A stretch of DNA of 64,000 nt, taken from contig NZ_JANLOD010000047.1 of assembly GCF_025466085.1 (NCBI RefSeq), forward strand, positions 97,673-161,672, written 5' to 3'. The DNA is from Pseudomonas sp. 14P_8.1_Bac3 (GTDB lineage Bacteria > Pseudomonadota > Gammaproteobacteria > Pseudomonadales > Pseudomonadaceae). The notes beneath the pieces were generated by a model that made no database searches, was not told the DNA's origin, and was given only the letters and a program-made list of their open reading frames with translations. Positions 63,644 to 64,000 of the stretch are shown here, in pieces; within the stretch, counting starts at the first letter, position 1, and each line of letters opens with the position of its first letter. A program made the translations under genes and the position numbers.

Positions 63644-63988
63644 ATGAAAATCCGCGAGCTTGCCCATCATTGGGAAGAAAACGCCAAGGGTCGTCTGACC
63701 GACACCGGCTACGCGATTCATCTGGATGTAGAGGCTGCCGCACGACTGGCGGCGATCATCGAGATGTACCCCAAGCGGCACCCCGAAGAACTGCTCGGCG
63801 AACTGATCGGCGCCGCGCTCGAGGAGCTGGAAAAAAGCTTCCCGTACGTCAAGGGTTCAACCGTTGTCGCCACTGATGAGGAGGGCGATCCGCTGTACGA
63901 AGACGTCGGTCCGACTCCGCGTTTTCTCGCGCTGTCCCGTCGGCATCTGCATGATTTGTCGTCCACGGATGACAAGCAGAAACACTGA
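63644..63988 (+). CDS. Small conserved cytosolic protein
   Basis: 114 residues, from ATG 63644 (MKIRELAHHWEENAKGRLTD); the 17 codons before it are not conserved. Mixed helices, acidic C-terminal half (VVATDEEGDPLYEDVGPTP) and a Ser/Asp-rich tail. LDVEAAARLAAIIEMYPKRH and EELLGELIGAALEELEKSF suggest a helical bundle, perhaps a dimerising ribbon or RHH-like regulator, but no motif is decisive. Divergent from ppc. A gene of this place and size also neighbours ppc in P. aeruginosa. Function unknown. Confidence 0.75.
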   Translation: MKIRELAHHWEENAKGRLTDTGYAIHLDVEAAARLAAIIEMYPKRHPEELLGELIGAALEELEKSFPYVKGSTVVATDEEGDPLYEDVGPTPRFLALSRRHLHDLSSTDDKQKH

Positions 63989-64000
63989 TTTTACCTAGGA

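Overview
The window is a stretch of Pseudomonas chromosome, most likely from the P. fluorescens group. The evidence is high GC content, gene order matching the conserved kdsA-pyrG-tilS-accA-dnaE-rnhB-lpx-bamA-rseP-dxr-cdsA-uppS-frr-pyrH-tsf-rpsB cluster of that genus, Pseudomonas-type DapD, DapC and NdvB proteins, and many REP/REPIN palindromes of the GTGGGAGCGGGCTTG and GTAGGAGCGAGCTTG kinds. Nothing was searched against a database; assignments rest on motifs, length and synteny recognised by eye.

Layout. 1-1527: end of an unidentified gene, a GIY-YIG protein and a glutathione S-transferase-like protein. 1546-1611: a pure poly-G/poly-C palindrome, exactly where eno would be expected beside kdsA; I suspect an assembly join. 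1636-25156 (minus strand): a long housekeeping cluster for KDO and CTP synthesis, tRNA-Ile lysidine, malonyl-CoA, DNA polymerase III alpha, lipid A (lpxA, lpxB, lpxD), fatty acids (fabZ), outer-membrane assembly (skp, bamA), envelope-stress protease (rseP), isoprenoid and lipid carriers (dxr, uppS, cdsA), ribosome recycling (frr), UMP kinase, EF-Ts and ribosomal protein S2. 25542-30417 (plus): map, glnD, dapC. 30534-32165: a CPA1 Na+/H+ antiporter.

32166-34224 is the only clearly accessory part. It holds a low-GC PhyH-type dioxygenase gene, a broken phage tail-like fragment and the decayed 3' end of a tyrosine-recombinase gene, so it looks like the scar of a prophage or integrative element between antiporter and arsC-like genes.

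34225-44043: arsC-like gene, dapD, csdA-csdE, tcdA, ndvB, dapE, rlmA, a small hypothetical gene and a cold-shock protein. Four lysine/DAP genes or regulators (dapC, dapD, dapE, plus glnD for nitrogen sensing) lie within 17 kb. 44278-49428: plsB, two small envelope proteins and a Fic-domain protein. 49549-54462: an RND efflux pump, its membrane fusion lipoprotein and a divergent TetR regulator that share a palindromic operator. 54569-63988: rsmJ, a protein with an internal duplication, an extensin-like protein, a PEP mutase/isocitrate lyase-family enzyme, a DUF72 gene coupled to a small gene, tsaB, adk, ppc and a small conserved gene.

REP-type palindromes sit in at least a dozen intergenic gaps, almost always between convergent or co-oriented genes, in several sequence families and in intact, collapsed, chimeric and inside-out arrangements. 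No rRNA, tRNA, CRISPR array or intact insertion sequence was seen.
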